DNA of 37,509 nucleotides from Candidatus Zhuqueibacterota bacterium (GTDB lineage Bacteria; Zhuqueibacterota; Zhuqueibacteria; Residuimicrobiales; Krinioviventaceae), in NCBI GenBank assembly GCA_016928775.1, contig JAFGKD010000072.1, positions 1-37,509 on the forward strand, written 5' to 3'. Both the position numbers and the translations under genes were made by a program. Positions 17,803 to 26,310 of the stretch are shown piece after piece (position 1 is the first letter of the stretch; the number at the start of each line of letters is the position of its first letter). The notes beneath the pieces were generated by a model. That model had not been told where the DNA came from and searched no databases. It saw only the letters and a program-made list of their open reading frames with translations.

Positions 17803-17828
17803 GCTCGATTCACCCGGGGTAGAACTTG

Positions 17829-17855
17829 GCCGATGCAAACACATCGGCTTTTTTT
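17829..17855 (+). terminator. Intrinsic terminator after the receiver-domain gene
   Basis: A 7-bp GC-rich stem (GCCGATG / CATCGGC) with a 6-base loop is followed directly by seven Ts. It lies 27 bases after the stop codon of the receiver gene and before nadB, so it separates the two transcription units. Confidence 0.88.
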
Positions 17856-17870
17856 ATGCCATAGAAACAA

Positions 17871-17904
17871 GTTGATTTTGGTGTTGATTTAATGTAAGTT
17901 GATT
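17871..17904 (+). repeat. Three GTTGATT direct repeats upstream of nadB
   Basis: GTTGATT occurs at 17871-17877, 17883-17889 and 17898-17904, spaced 12 and 15 bases. They lie 47-80 bases before the nadB start, in the likely promoter region. They could be regulator sites, but no known operator consensus fits and this part is AT-rich, so chance is possible. Confidence 0.35.
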
Positions 17905-17950
17905 GAAATGAATGTGATACATTTCCACAATGTAGATTTCCATTAATTTC

Positions 17951-19558
17951 ATGAGCTTTGAATTTGATTTTTTAGTCATTGGCAGCGGCATTGCCGGATT
18001 ATCATCGGCGCTCAAATTGGCCAAACATGGCACGGTGGCGATTGTCACCAAAAAAGAAAAGGCAGAGGCTAACACGACCTATGCACAGGGTGGTATTGCG
18101 TCGGTCTTTCACCCCAAAGATTCCTATGAACAGCATATTAAAGACACATTGGAGGCCAGTGCCGGCCTGTGCCATATGGATGCTGTGCGCATGGTCGTCG
18201 AGCGTGGTCCCACTCTTGTGCGCGAGCTCGCTACGCTCGGCGTCGATTTCACCCGTACACCCGAGGGCTTTTTTGATCTCGGACGAGAGGGCGGCCATCA
18301 CCACAAACGGATTGTCCACGTCAAAGACCATACCGGACGGGATGTAGAATTGGCGCTTTTGAATGCGGTGAAGCATAAAGCCAACATCACACTTTTGGAA
18401 AATCATGTCGCTATTGATCTGATCACCGAGCATCATATTTTTATTCCGACGCAAGCTCGAGGGTCGTCCTTGAACTGCTGGGGAGCGTATGTGCTGGATT
18501 CCGGCAAATCTCGGGTCAAACGTTTCACAGCAAAAGCAACAATTTTAGCCACCGGAGGCTGCGGTCAGGTCTATTTACATACAACGAATCCCCTAATCGC
18601 CACCGGCGATGGCGTCGCCATGTGTTTCCGCGCCGGTGCAGCAATCGCCAACATGGAATTTATGCAATTCCACCCCACCACACTCTACCATTCCGACGCC
18701 GATTCTTTTCTGATCACTGAAGCGCTACGTGGATTTGGTGGCCGGCTCATCAATAAGCGGGGCGAGCTGTTCATGGACAAACAGCACGATCTGGCCTCCC
18801 TTGCGCCGCGGGACGTTGTGGCGCGCGCTATAGATGCTGAAATGAAAAAATCTGGCGAACGCTGCGTTTTTCTGGATGTGACACATAAACCGGCAGATGA
18901 AATTATCAATCGTTTTCCGCAGATTTACCAAAAGTGCAAGCATTACAAAATAGATATCACCAGCGAACCCATTCCCGTTGTCCCGGCGGCGCATTATTCT
19001 TGTGGGGGTGTTGTTACCAATTTGAGGGGAGAAACCCAAATCACTGGTTTGTTTGCGTGCGGCGAAGTGAGTTGTACCGGCGTCCATGGCGCCAATAGAC
19101 TTGCCTCCAATTCCTTGTTAGAGGCTCTCGTCTACGCCGAGACATGTGCCCGGTCCGCACAGCACTTTTTAAAATCCGGAAACTTTACATTCCCGCCTGT
19201 CCCTTATTGGGATGACCAGGGCACTTTTAACAGTGAAGAATGGGTGTTGATTTCGCATGATTTGTTGGAAATAAAAAATTTGATGTGGGACTATGTCGGT
19301 ATTGTTCGCTCGAATCTGCGCCTGGAACGCGCCCTGAGTCGTATTCGACTCATTCGGCATGAGATCGAGAACTTTTACCGTCGCACTACAGTGACACCCG
19401 GCATCATTGAGCTGCGAAATCTGGCCACAGTAGCGCAACTCATCATTCAAGCAGCGCTGCTGCGCAAGGAAAGCCGAGGTCTTCACTACACAACTGATTA
19501 TCCCAAATCCGATGATGACTATCTTAAAGACACGGTCATTCAACAACAGATCATGTAG
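17951..19558 (+). CDS. nadB: L-aspartate oxidase
   Basis: This 535-residue flavoenzyme oxidises L-aspartate to iminoaspartate, the first step of de novo NAD synthesis, which NadA then condenses with dihydroxyacetone phosphate. The N-terminal FAD motif is VIGSGIAGLSSALKLA. TTYAQGGIASV follows, the family's conserved substrate-loop region. HDHTGR is replaced by VKDHTGRDVE, and the active-site segment ALRGFGGRLINKRGELFM is present. HYSCGGV, TGLFACGEVSCTGVHGANRLASNSLLEA and a C-terminal helical domain with RSNLRLERALSRI complete it. The length is typical (about 530). There is no clear Shine-Dalgarno sequence. nadA and nadC are not in the window. It heads an operon with a histidine kinase and sigma-54 activator, which is an unusual partner set. 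Confidence 0.95.
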   Translation: MSFEFDFLVIGSGIAGLSSALKLAKHGTVAIVTKKEKAEANTTYAQGGIASVFHPKDSYEQHIKDTLEASAGLCHMDAVRMVVERGPTLVRELATLGVDFTRTPEGFFDLGREGGHHHKRIVHVKDHTGRDVELALLNAVKHKANITLLENHVAIDLITEHHIFIPTQARGSSLNCWGAYVLDSGKSRVKRFTAKATILATGGCGQVYLHTTNPLIATGDGVAMCFRAGAAIANMEFMQFHPTTLYHSDADSFLITEALRGFGGRLINKRGELFMDKQHDLASLAPRDVVARAIDAEMKKSGERCVFLDVTHKPADEIINRFPQIYQKCKHYKIDITSEPIPVVPAAHYSCGGVVTNLRGETQITGLFACGEVSCTGVHGANRLASNSLLEALVYAETCARSAQHFLKSGNFTFPPVPYWDDQGTFNSEEWVLISHDLLEIKNLMWDYVGIVRSNLRLERALSRIRLIRHEIENFYRRTTVTPGIIELRNLATVAQLIIQAALLRKESRGLHYTTDYPKSDDDYLKDTVIQQQIM

Positions 19559-19572
19559 TCGATGGAGCACAG

Positions 19573-21441
19573 GTGCAAAAATTATTGCGAGAAATATTGG
19601 TCACGCACAGCGATGCGATAGTCACTCATTGGGCTGAACGGGTACAAAAAATTGCCCCCACCTGGGACAAACTACAGGTGCGTCGTTTTGTGCAGGATTT
19701 GACAACAGCATTGACCATTTTTTTGTTAGATAATAAATTGCAGGCATCGCTGCGGGCTATTGAAACGATCATTCGCAGCTATTTTCAGTCATCGAGTGAA
19801 GGGGCACAAACGATCATCAATGCCTTGTTGGTCAATCGCTATATTCTCTTGTCCGAAATGACCCAACAACAAGACTCCGCCATAAACAGCCTGGAAACTT
19901 TTGGCATGCTGAATGACATGTTTAATCCTCTTGTTGTGGCCATCTTTAATAAATATCTTCCATCCCGGCAGATCAATCAGCTACCCCAGGAATTTGCGCC
20001 ATCGTGTATATCCAACTTGCAATCGTTACAATTCGCCGGCGTCGGTTTTTTCATTCTGGATCGCGACATCAATATCATCTATTGGAATGGCGGTATGGAG
20101 CGCATATATGAAGTTCGAGCGCGCGACGTGATTGGGCAAAATCTATTTCAGCGTTATCCCAATTGGCGTCGGCAACACAATATGGCAGAGGCGATTGAGA
20201 TGGCCATGCGACATGGTCATGAAAAAGAATTTTATTCGATCAAGCAACGAGTCGATAAACAAAAGCTCATTTTGAATATAAAGCTCGTTCCGCTTCGAGA
20301 TAATGAGAACAAGATTGTCGCGTGCAGTGTGCTGGTGCATGATGTGACTGAACAAAAAAGCCGCGAGAGTGCGCTGCTTCGCTACGAACAGTATTTTGAA
20401 AATATTCTCAACGATGCAGCGGACGCGATCATTTTGCTGAACGAAAACGATCGTATCACCCTGTGGAACAAAGCGGCGGAAACACTTTTTGGCTACGCGG
20501 AGGATGAGCTTTTTGGCAAAACACTGACGCGCATCACACCGGACCATCCACGAGCCCAGGAAGAACTCAGCAGGATGGATCAGATCGTGCGCGATAAAAA
20601 TTTCATCCGCAACCATCGCATGACCCTGATGACCAAAAGCGGTCGTTCCATCGTTGTCGAAATGACTCGCACAGCATTACGCAATCATCGCAATGACTTT
20701 ATCGGCAGCAGCGTGATTCTTCGAGACATCACGCGGCAGGAACAGTTGCGTCAGCAGGTTTTTCAATCCGAAAAATTATCGGCTGTCGGAACCCTGGCAG
20801 CAGGTATTGCGCACGAAGTTGGATCGCCATTGACCAGCATTTCCTCGCTGGCACAAATTCTCCAGATGAAAACGGACAGTCAGGAATTCAAGGAGAAACT
20901 CGGCGTCATCCAGCAATCTATCGAACGTATCTCCAGAACTGTGCGCACCCTCGTTGATTTCTCGCGACCGGTGGCAGAAAAAGTTGAAAATATCTATCTC
21001 AACAACGTGATCGAGCATGTCATCCGAATTATTAAATATGACAAACGACTCAAGCACCAGGAGATTGTCACCTCGCTTGCGCCGAACATCGGGATGGTTC
21101 GCGCGAGTTTTGACCAAATATTGCAAGTGTTTATCAACATTTGCCTGAACGCGGCCGACGCCATGGAGGGCCAAAAAGATGGCCTGCTGCAGGTGAAAAC
21201 GTGGAGTGAAAACAAATGGGTGCATGCATCGATTTCTGATAACGGTGTCGGCATTCCAGCTAATAATCTCGATCATATTTTTGAGCCATTTTTTACCACA
21301 AAAAAAAGCGGCAAAGGTACCGGCCTCGGTTTGTGGGTGAGCTATAATATTATCAAAAGTTTTTCCGGCGACATTAAAGTGGAAAGTGTTGAAGGTGAGG
21401 GAACTGTATTTTTAATCTCCTTGCCCAAAGTCATGACATGA
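19573..21441 (+). CDS. Cytoplasmic PAS-domain sensor histidine kinase
   Basis: This 622-residue protein starts at GTG (19573) with GGAG six bases upstream. Residues 1-130 are all-helical and resemble the RsbRD-type N-terminal sensory helices. Residues about 150-262 and 270-392 are two PAS domains (FFILDRDINIIYWNGGMERIY; IILLNENDRITLWNKAAETLFGY), each ending in a PAC-like segment (VLVHDVTEQK; VILRDITRQE). HisKA has LAAGIAHEVGSPL with His414. The ATPase has an N-box (INICLNAADAM), G1 (DNGVGIP) and G2 (GTGLGLW). No membrane segment is seen, so it senses an internal signal. It starts 14 bases after nadB and ends seven bases before its likely partner regulator. Confidence 0.92.
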   Translation: MQKLLREILVTHSDAIVTHWAERVQKIAPTWDKLQVRRFVQDLTTALTIFLLDNKLQASLRAIETIIRSYFQSSSEGAQTIINALLVNRYILLSEMTQQQDSAINSLETFGMLNDMFNPLVVAIFNKYLPSRQINQLPQEFAPSCISNLQSLQFAGVGFFILDRDINIIYWNGGMERIYEVRARDVIGQNLFQRYPNWRRQHNMAEAIEMAMRHGHEKEFYSIKQRVDKQKLILNIKLVPLRDNENKIVACSVLVHDVTEQKSRESALLRYEQYFENILNDAADAIILLNENDRITLWNKAAETLFGYAEDELFGKTLTRITPDHPRAQEELSRMDQIVRDKNFIRNHRMTLMTKSGRSIVVEMTRTALRNHRNDFIGSSVILRDITRQEQLRQQVFQSEKLSAVGTLAAGIAHEVGSPLTSISSLAQILQMKTDSQEFKEKLGVIQQSIERISRTVRTLVDFSRPVAEKVENIYLNNVIEHVIRIIKYDKRLKHQEIVTSLAPNIGMVRASFDQILQVFINICLNAADAMEGQKDGLLQVKTWSENKWVHASISDNGVGIPANNLDHIFEPFFTTKKSGKGTGLGLWVSYNIIKSFSGDIKVESVEGEGTVFLISLPKVMT

Positions 21442-21448
21442 GGTTTGC

Positions 21449-22816
21449 ATGGCCATAAGAATATTGATCGTCGATGATGATGATATCACGCGTGAGAGCC
21501 TGGCGACCGTATTGAATGCGCGTGGTTTTGTATGCGCACAGGCTGAAAACGGCAAAATTGCCCTCAGCCAGCTCACCCAACACGAATTTGACGTTGTTAT
21601 CTCTGACATCGAAATGCCCGAAATGGATGGCATTGAATTGCTTGAAGCAACAAACCAGTTGCTCGCCAACACTTCTTTTATTTTCATTACGGCGCATGCA
21701 TCCGTGCAGACGGCCATCGAAGCGTTGCGCAAGGGAGCATATGATTATCTGCTGAAACCGCTCAATTTTGAAGACCTCGCCATCAAAGTTAAAAAGCTGA
21801 TCGAGCACAAAGAGTTAATCAGAGAGAACCAGGTGCTGCGCAACGAAATACATGCCCAGTATGATTTTTCCAACATCATTGGCGAAAGCCCGGCAATTCG
21901 GCGAGTGTTTGAAACCATAAAAAAGGTATCGGATAGCGAGAGCAACGTTTTGATCACCGGAAATAGCGGCACAGGCAAAGAACTTGTCGCAAAGGCGATT
22001 CACTACAATTCGCCGCATCAAAGAGGTCGTTTTATCGCCGTGAATTGCGGCGCGATTACCGAGACGTTGATCGAAAGCGAGCTGTTCGGGCACAAAAAAG
22101 GAGCATTCACCGGCGCGGTGAGCGATAAGGAGGGGCTTTTCAAAGCAGCGGAGCGAGGGACCTTATTTTTGGATGAAATTGGCGAATTATCCCTGACCGC
22201 CCAAACCAAACTGCTGCGCGCGATTGATAACGAAGAAATTTTGCCGGTCGGCAGTGCAAGGCCAATTCCCGTTCATACGCGCGTCATCGCGGCAACCAAT
22301 ATTGATCTGGAGCGCGCTGTTAGTCAAGGGCGTTTTCGAAACGATCTCTACTATCGATTAAATGTCATTGATATCAAACTGCCCTCTCTGAAAGATCGTC
22401 GAGAAGATATTCCTTTGCTCATTCGCCATTTTATTCAAAAGTATAATCGTCAGATGAACAAATCGATTACTGCTGTTCAACCGCGATTGATGCAAACACT
22501 CATTGCCCGCGAATGGAAGGGCGAAGTTCGGGAATTGGAAAATTATATAGAACGACTCATGATATTTGCCTCGGGCAGCGAATTGACCATGGAGACGTTA
22601 CCGCCGGAATCAATCAATCCCATAAGACGGGAGCACCTCGTACAAGCAACAACGCTCAAAAAGGCAGTGGAAGAATTTGAGCGGCGCTATATCATTGAGC
22701 AGCTCACCAAAAACAAATATCATCGCAGCAACACGGCAAAAGCCCTGGGGATCGGCGAAGCCACACTCTATCGAAAAATGAATCAATTGGGGATAGAAGA
22801 AGTTACGACAACCTGA
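21449..22816 (+). CDS. NtrC-family sigma-54-dependent response regulator
   Basis: This 455-residue protein has three domains. The receiver (1-120) has Asp9-Asp12 in the acidic cluster, phosphoacceptor Asp53 (ISDIEMPEMDG), Thr81 and Lys103. The AAA+ domain (about 140-365) has Walker A GNSGTGKE (171-178), the sigma-54 contact loop GAFTGA (218-223), Walker B TLFLDEIGE and the RFRNDLYYRL arginine finger. A Fis-type helix-turn-helix (NTAKALGIGEATLYRKMNQLGI) ends it. The usual WPGNVRELEN motif reads WKGEVRELEN here. Phosphorylated by the upstream kinase, it should open sigma-54 promoters. I found no convincing GG-N10-GC sigma-54 site in the gaps I checked, so its targets are probably elsewhere. The stop codon abuts that of the convergent yjbQ gene. 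Confidence 0.95.
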   Translation: MAIRILIVDDDDITRESLATVLNARGFVCAQAENGKIALSQLTQHEFDVVISDIEMPEMDGIELLEATNQLLANTSFIFITAHASVQTAIEALRKGAYDYLLKPLNFEDLAIKVKKLIEHKELIRENQVLRNEIHAQYDFSNIIGESPAIRRVFETIKKVSDSESNVLITGNSGTGKELVAKAIHYNSPHQRGRFIAVNCGAITETLIESELFGHKKGAFTGAVSDKEGLFKAAERGTLFLDEIGELSLTAQTKLLRAIDNEEILPVGSARPIPVHTRVIAATNIDLERAVSQGRFRNDLYYRLNVIDIKLPSLKDRREDIPLLIRHFIQKYNRQMNKSITAVQPRLMQTLIAREWKGEVRELENYIERLMIFASGSELTMETLPPESINPIRREHLVQATTLKKAVEEFERRYIIEQLTKNKYHRSNTAKALGIGEATLYRKMNQLGIEEVTTT

Positions 22817-23230
22817 TTACTCACCCATCACCTTGATGATCACGCGCTTGCGACGTTGTCCGTCAAATTCCGCATAATAGACAGCTTGCCACGGCCCCAA
22901 ATCGAGTTTGCCGTCTGTGATGGGCAAGATGACCTGATGATGCATCAGCAGGTTTTTCAAGTGCGCGTCGCCGTTCACCTCGCCGGTACGGTGATGCCGA
23001 TAATCGGGCCCCTCGGGCGCTAATTTCTGCAGCCATTCATCGATATCCTGAATCAAGCCTGGCTCGGCATCATTCACGTAAACAGCCGCGGTGATGTGCA
23101 TGGCCGAGACAAGCACCATGCCTTCCGTCACGCCGCTCTTGCGAACCGCTTCTTCAACTCTGGATGAGATATTGAGATATTCTCGATGTCGATGGGTGTT
23201 AAACCACAAATAATCCGTGTAAAATTTCAT
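22817..23230 (-). CDS. yjbQ: YjbQ-family (UPF0047) protein
   Basis: This 137-residue protein belongs to the YjbQ/UPF0047 family. Conserved features are a metal-site-like set: [15 protein letters not shown], the [17 protein letters not shown] segment with clustered His residues, and [19 protein letters not shown]. Family members show thiamine-phosphate synthase activity in vitro, but their main role in the cell is unsettled. Its ribosome site (AGGAG) overlaps the stop codon of the upstream gene, nine bases away, so the two are translationally coupled. Confidence 0.92.
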   Translation of the reverse strand: MKFYTDYLWFNTHRHREYLNISSRVEEAVRKSGVTEGMVLVSAMHITAAVYVNDAEPGLIQDIDEWLQKLAPEGPDYRHHRTGEVNGDAHLKNLLMHHQVILPITDGKLDLGPWQAVYYAEFDGQRRKRVIIKVMGE

Positions 23231-23239
23231 CTTGTGCTC

Positions 23240-23743
23240 CTATTCATCGCCCAAAATCAAGGCTTCTCGTTCAAACAGAGCTTGATTGATATTGTCAACA
23301 TAAGCATCAATGTGCAAAAAATAATCTTCAAATGTGCTCCGCTCCTTGCCATCCTTGGCTAACTCGGTCAATTCGAGTCTGATATTCTCGGTCTCCTCCA
23401 GCATCACGCCCTCCAAATCATAAATCCGGCCAAGTCGTTGCGTCGGAATCGACATTGTGTGGAAAAAGGATTCTTGAATATAAGTCGGTGTTGTCAAGCT
23501 TTGATGGATTGTGCGCAATTTGCGTTTGGTGCTTTTGATCAGAGAATCCAAACGTGTCTGATCGTCTTGATTCGCAGCGCAATACTCCTGGCTCAACTGT
23601 TCAAGCAGATTCTTGATTTTGTTGATCAAATACAATCGGACGCTTTTATCCGATTGCTGCTTTTGAGCTGCATCTCCATACCCTTCATAATCCCCAATCT
23701 GTTGTTTTAATTTTAAAAGTCCGACATGGGGTGTCTCAGACAT
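23240..23743 (-). CDS. Hypothetical helical protein, co-transcribed with yjbQ
   Basis: This 167-residue protein has no recognised domain. It starts at the ATG at 23743, chosen because AGGAG lies seven bases upstream; a TTG eight codons earlier is less likely. It is almost entirely predicted helix with many charged residues (KQQIGDYEGYGDAAQKQQSDK, LINKIKNLLEQLSQEY, LIKSTKRKLRTIHQSL, EGVMLEETENIRLELTELAKDGKERSTF), probably a helical bundle or coiled-coil. There is no signal peptide, membrane segment or Cys pair. The upstream palindrome at 23773-23791 may regulate it. Confidence 0.75.
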   Translation of the reverse strand: MSETPHVGLLKLKQQIGDYEGYGDAAQKQQSDKSVRLYLINKIKNLLEQLSQEYCAANQDDQTRLDSLIKSTKRKLRTIHQSLTTPTYIQESFFHTMSIPTQRLGRIYDLEGVMLEETENIRLELTELAKDGKERSTFEDYFLHIDAYVDNINQALFEREALILGDE

Positions 23744-23772
23744 GGCACATCTCCTGACAAAAGACAAATAGT

Positions 23773-23791
23773 TGATAATCAGAGATTATCA
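23773..23791. promoter_or_regulatory. Palindrome TGATAATC-AGA-GATTATCA upstream of a two-gene operon
   Basis: An 8-base perfect palindrome with a 3-base centre lies 30 bases upstream of the hypothetical/yjbQ operon start on the minus strand. Its TGATAAT/ATTATCA half-sites resemble those in Fur/PerR-family operators, but the spacing (5 bases between the half-sites instead of 1) is not the standard 7-1-7. Another TGATAAT lies at about 23814. It is a plausible operator; the regulator is unknown. Confidence 0.45.
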
Positions 23792-23961
23792 TGACACACG
23801 CATCTGTTATGTATGATAATTCAAAATCAATTTTTAATCATAATTGTGATGAGCAGTAGTGACGAAATTGATATGGATATATTATGCACTTGTGCAGTGT
23901 TCGATGTATAAAAAATTGCAGGTAATCCCTATTTAACGATGGGGAATATAAACTCTTGTTC

Positions 23962-26193
23962 TCACAAAGTCAATAAAAAAGATTTCGCCGTTGATGTGCT
24001 GACCGTGATAAGACCCGAACCCTTTTGGGTTATCTCGCCAATGAGTGCACACCGGGTAGAGCATTTACTCTCCAATGTCGATAATAATGGTCGGGCATGT
24101 TGGGCAGCCACTGCAAACAGTAATCCACCTGATGTTTGCGCATCGGCCAGGATAATTTTATGAACGGGCGACACGATATGATCAAAATATACGATTTCGG
24201 AAGTATAGTCGAGATTATCCATGGTGCCTCCGGGAACGGCCCCGGCATTTGCCAATTCTACAACGTTTTGAATAATCGGAATACAATCATCATAAAGCGT
24301 GGCGTCAACAGAACTCGCGCGAGTCATTTCGCTCAGATGTCCCAGCAAGCCAAATCCCGTGACATCCGTGCAGGCGTGTATGGGAAATCCTGCTGCTGCC
24401 TCCGCTGCTTCTCTGTTGAGTGCACTCATGATGCGAATGGCTTCTGCTTCGGTTTCAGGAGATGCCATTCCCCGTTTGAGCGCAGTTGAGATGATACCCA
24501 GTCCGAGGGGTTTTGTGAGAATGAGAATATCGCCGGGTAAAGCGCCGGCATTTCGCCAGATTTTTTGTGGAGAGACTTTGCCGGCAACAGCAAGTCCAAA
24601 TTTGGGTTCGGTATCATCAACAGTGTGGCCGCCGATGATAGGGATGCCGGCCTCCTGGGCCTTGTCCAGCGCACCACGGAGGATAGCGTGGAGCACCGAG
24701 ATGGGCAAGCGATTTGCCGGAAAACCGACAATATTCAAGGCGAACATCGGCTCCGCTCCCATGGCATAGATATCGCTCAATGAATTTGCGGCAGCGATGG
24801 CGCCAAAGTGATACGGATCATCAACAATTGGCGTGAAGAAATCGACTGTCTGGACAAGCGCCAGATTTTCATCAATTTTGTAAACGGCAGCATCATCAGA
24901 CGATTCTGTATCCACGAGAACATTGACGTTATGTGATTTGGGCAACGCCTTTAACACAGTTTCGAGGCTTTGCGGGCGGAGTTTGCACGCGCATCCAAGA
25001 CCGTGGGTAAAATGAGTGAGTTTGATGTCGTTTTGATCGTTGATCATGTCAATTTCCCGGTCACCGCGTATGCGCTGCACGGTTGCGGTTACTCGTGCAA
25101 CAGCGGTGTCAATTTCATCTTTTGTTGTTGGCGCGCCAATGGAGAAACGTATTGTGCCCATCGCCCATTCGCTCGGCAGGTGCATCGCTTCAAGCACATA
25201 TGAGACATCGATTTGGTCGGAATGACACGCTGCTCCGGCGGATGCCGCGACACTGTCAAGCTCGGATAAAATTGTGTTCGCTTCCAGACCATAAAAGCTG
25301 ATACTGAGGGTGTTGGGCAACCGCTGGGATGGATGGCCGTTGAGGCGTATATGGTCAAGATTCTTTTGCAAACCGTGCCAAAAACGATCGCCCAGTTTTA
25401 AAAGTCTGGGCTGAATTTCATCCAAATCTCGACTGACTACTTCACAAGCCTGACCCAGTCCGACTATTTCCAGCACATTTTCGGTACCAGCCCGCATATT
25501 ACGTTCGTGATCGGCGCCGTGTATTTGTTTTTCAAGGTTTGTCCCATGCCGAACATAAAGTGCCCCAACTCCTTTCGGCGCGTACAATTTATGTCCCGCA
25601 ATGGAAAGCATATCAACTCCCAGATCATTGACACGCACTGCTATTTTGCCGATGGACTGTGCGGCGTCTGTGTGCAGGGCGATCCGGTGTTCTTTGGCGA
25701 CAGCGCTGATCTCCTCAATGGGTTGGATAGTACCGACTTCATTATTGGCATGCATGATGCTAATGAGAATGGTATCAGCCCGAAGCGACTTTATTAAATT
25801 CTCAACATCAACGCGTCCATACTCATCTACCGGGAGATAAGTGATAATGAATCCGTGCTGCTGCAAAAAGCGACAAACCTCGTGTACTGCCGGGTGTTCC
25901 ACCGCTGATGTGATGATATGGCGTCCTTTTGTCTGATTGGCGAAAGCATAGCCTTTGATGGCCAGATTATTTGATTCGCTGCCGCCGCTGGTAAAATAGA
26001 TTTCATCATTTTCGCAACCAATACAAAAAGCGACCTGGGCGCGTGCTTTTTCAATCGCCATTTTTGTCTGCACACCGTACCAGTGCGAACTTGATGGATT
26101 GCCGAATTTTTCATCGAGATAGGGTAGCATGGCGTTTTTCACGTTGTGATGAACAGGAGTTGTGGCGTTGTAATCTAAATAAATACGATCCAT
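23962..26193 (-). CDS. Fusion protein: cysteine desulfurase (selenocysteine lyase-like) + selenide, water dikinase
   Basis: This 743-residue protein joins two full-length enzymes. Residues 1-about 380 are a NifS/IscS-type PLP aminotransferase-fold desulfurase. It has PLP-lysine Lys202 in IAGHKLYAPKG, His100 in SAVEHPAV, and active-site Cys323 in ASAGAACHSD. Residues about 388-743 are SelD, which makes selenophosphate from selenide and ATP. It begins KLTHFTHGLGCACKLRP with Cys401 and Lys404 at the usual active-site positions, then SSDDAAVY, DFFTPIVDDPYHFG, NSLSDIYAMGA, GGHTVDD and DVTGFGLLGH. The catalytic residue is Cys, not selenocysteine. A short linker (EIDMINDQN) joins them, with no stop or frameshift. 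The fusion would release selenium from selenocysteine (or sulfur from cysteine) beside the dikinase. GAGG six bases before the ATG supports the start. selA and selB are not in the window. Confidence 0.93.
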   Translation of the reverse strand: MDRIYLDYNATTPVHHNVKNAMLPYLDEKFGNPSSSHWYGVQTKMAIEKARAQVAFCIGCENDEIYFTSGGSESNNLAIKGYAFANQTKGRHIITSAVEHPAVHEVCRFLQQHGFIITYLPVDEYGRVDVENLIKSLRADTILISIMHANNEVGTIQPIEEISAVAKEHRIALHTDAAQSIGKIAVRVNDLGVDMLSIAGHKLYAPKGVGALYVRHGTNLEKQIHGADHERNMRAGTENVLEIVGLGQACEVVSRDLDEIQPRLLKLGDRFWHGLQKNLDHIRLNGHPSQRLPNTLSISFYGLEANTILSELDSVAASAGAACHSDQIDVSYVLEAMHLPSEWAMGTIRFSIGAPTTKDEIDTAVARVTATVQRIRGDREIDMINDQNDIKLTHFTHGLGCACKLRPQSLETVLKALPKSHNVNVLVDTESSDDAAVYKIDENLALVQTVDFFTPIVDDPYHFGAIAAANSLSDIYAMGAEPMFALNIVGFPANRLPISVLHAILRGALDKAQEAGIPIIGGHTVDDTEPKFGLAVAGKVSPQKIWRNAGALPGDILILTKPLGLGIISTALKRGMASPETEAEAIRIMSALNREAAEAAAGFPIHACTDVTGFGLLGHLSEMTRASSVDATLYDDCIPIIQNVVELANAGAVPGGTMDNLDYTSEIVYFDHIVSPVHKIILADAQTSGGLLFAVAAQHARPLLSTLESKCSTRCALIGEITQKGSGLITVSTSTAKSFLLTL

Positions 26194-26254
26194 ATTTTCC
26201 TCTGGTTGTTTTGATAACCCGCATATTTATCATAAAGTTGTAGGCTTTTTTTCA

Positions 26255-26283
26255 TTGATTCTTTGTCTTAAAATAATTATAAT
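26255..26283 (+). promoter_or_regulatory. Sigma-70-type promoter for the PTS operon
   Basis: TTGATT (26255-26260) and a perfect TATAAT (26278-26283) are 17 bases apart, followed by a GGAG site (26300-26303) seven bases before the EIIC ATG. The divergent fusion gene starts at 26193, so this 117-base gap is a two-way promoter region. Confidence 0.7.
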
Positions 26284-26310
26284 GATGCCCAAATAAAATG
26301 GAGCATTTTT

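Noticed and set aside
23962..26193. Possible selenocysteine at the SelD active site
   Set aside because: The codon at the active-site position is translated as Cys (GLGCACK); there is no in-frame TGA.
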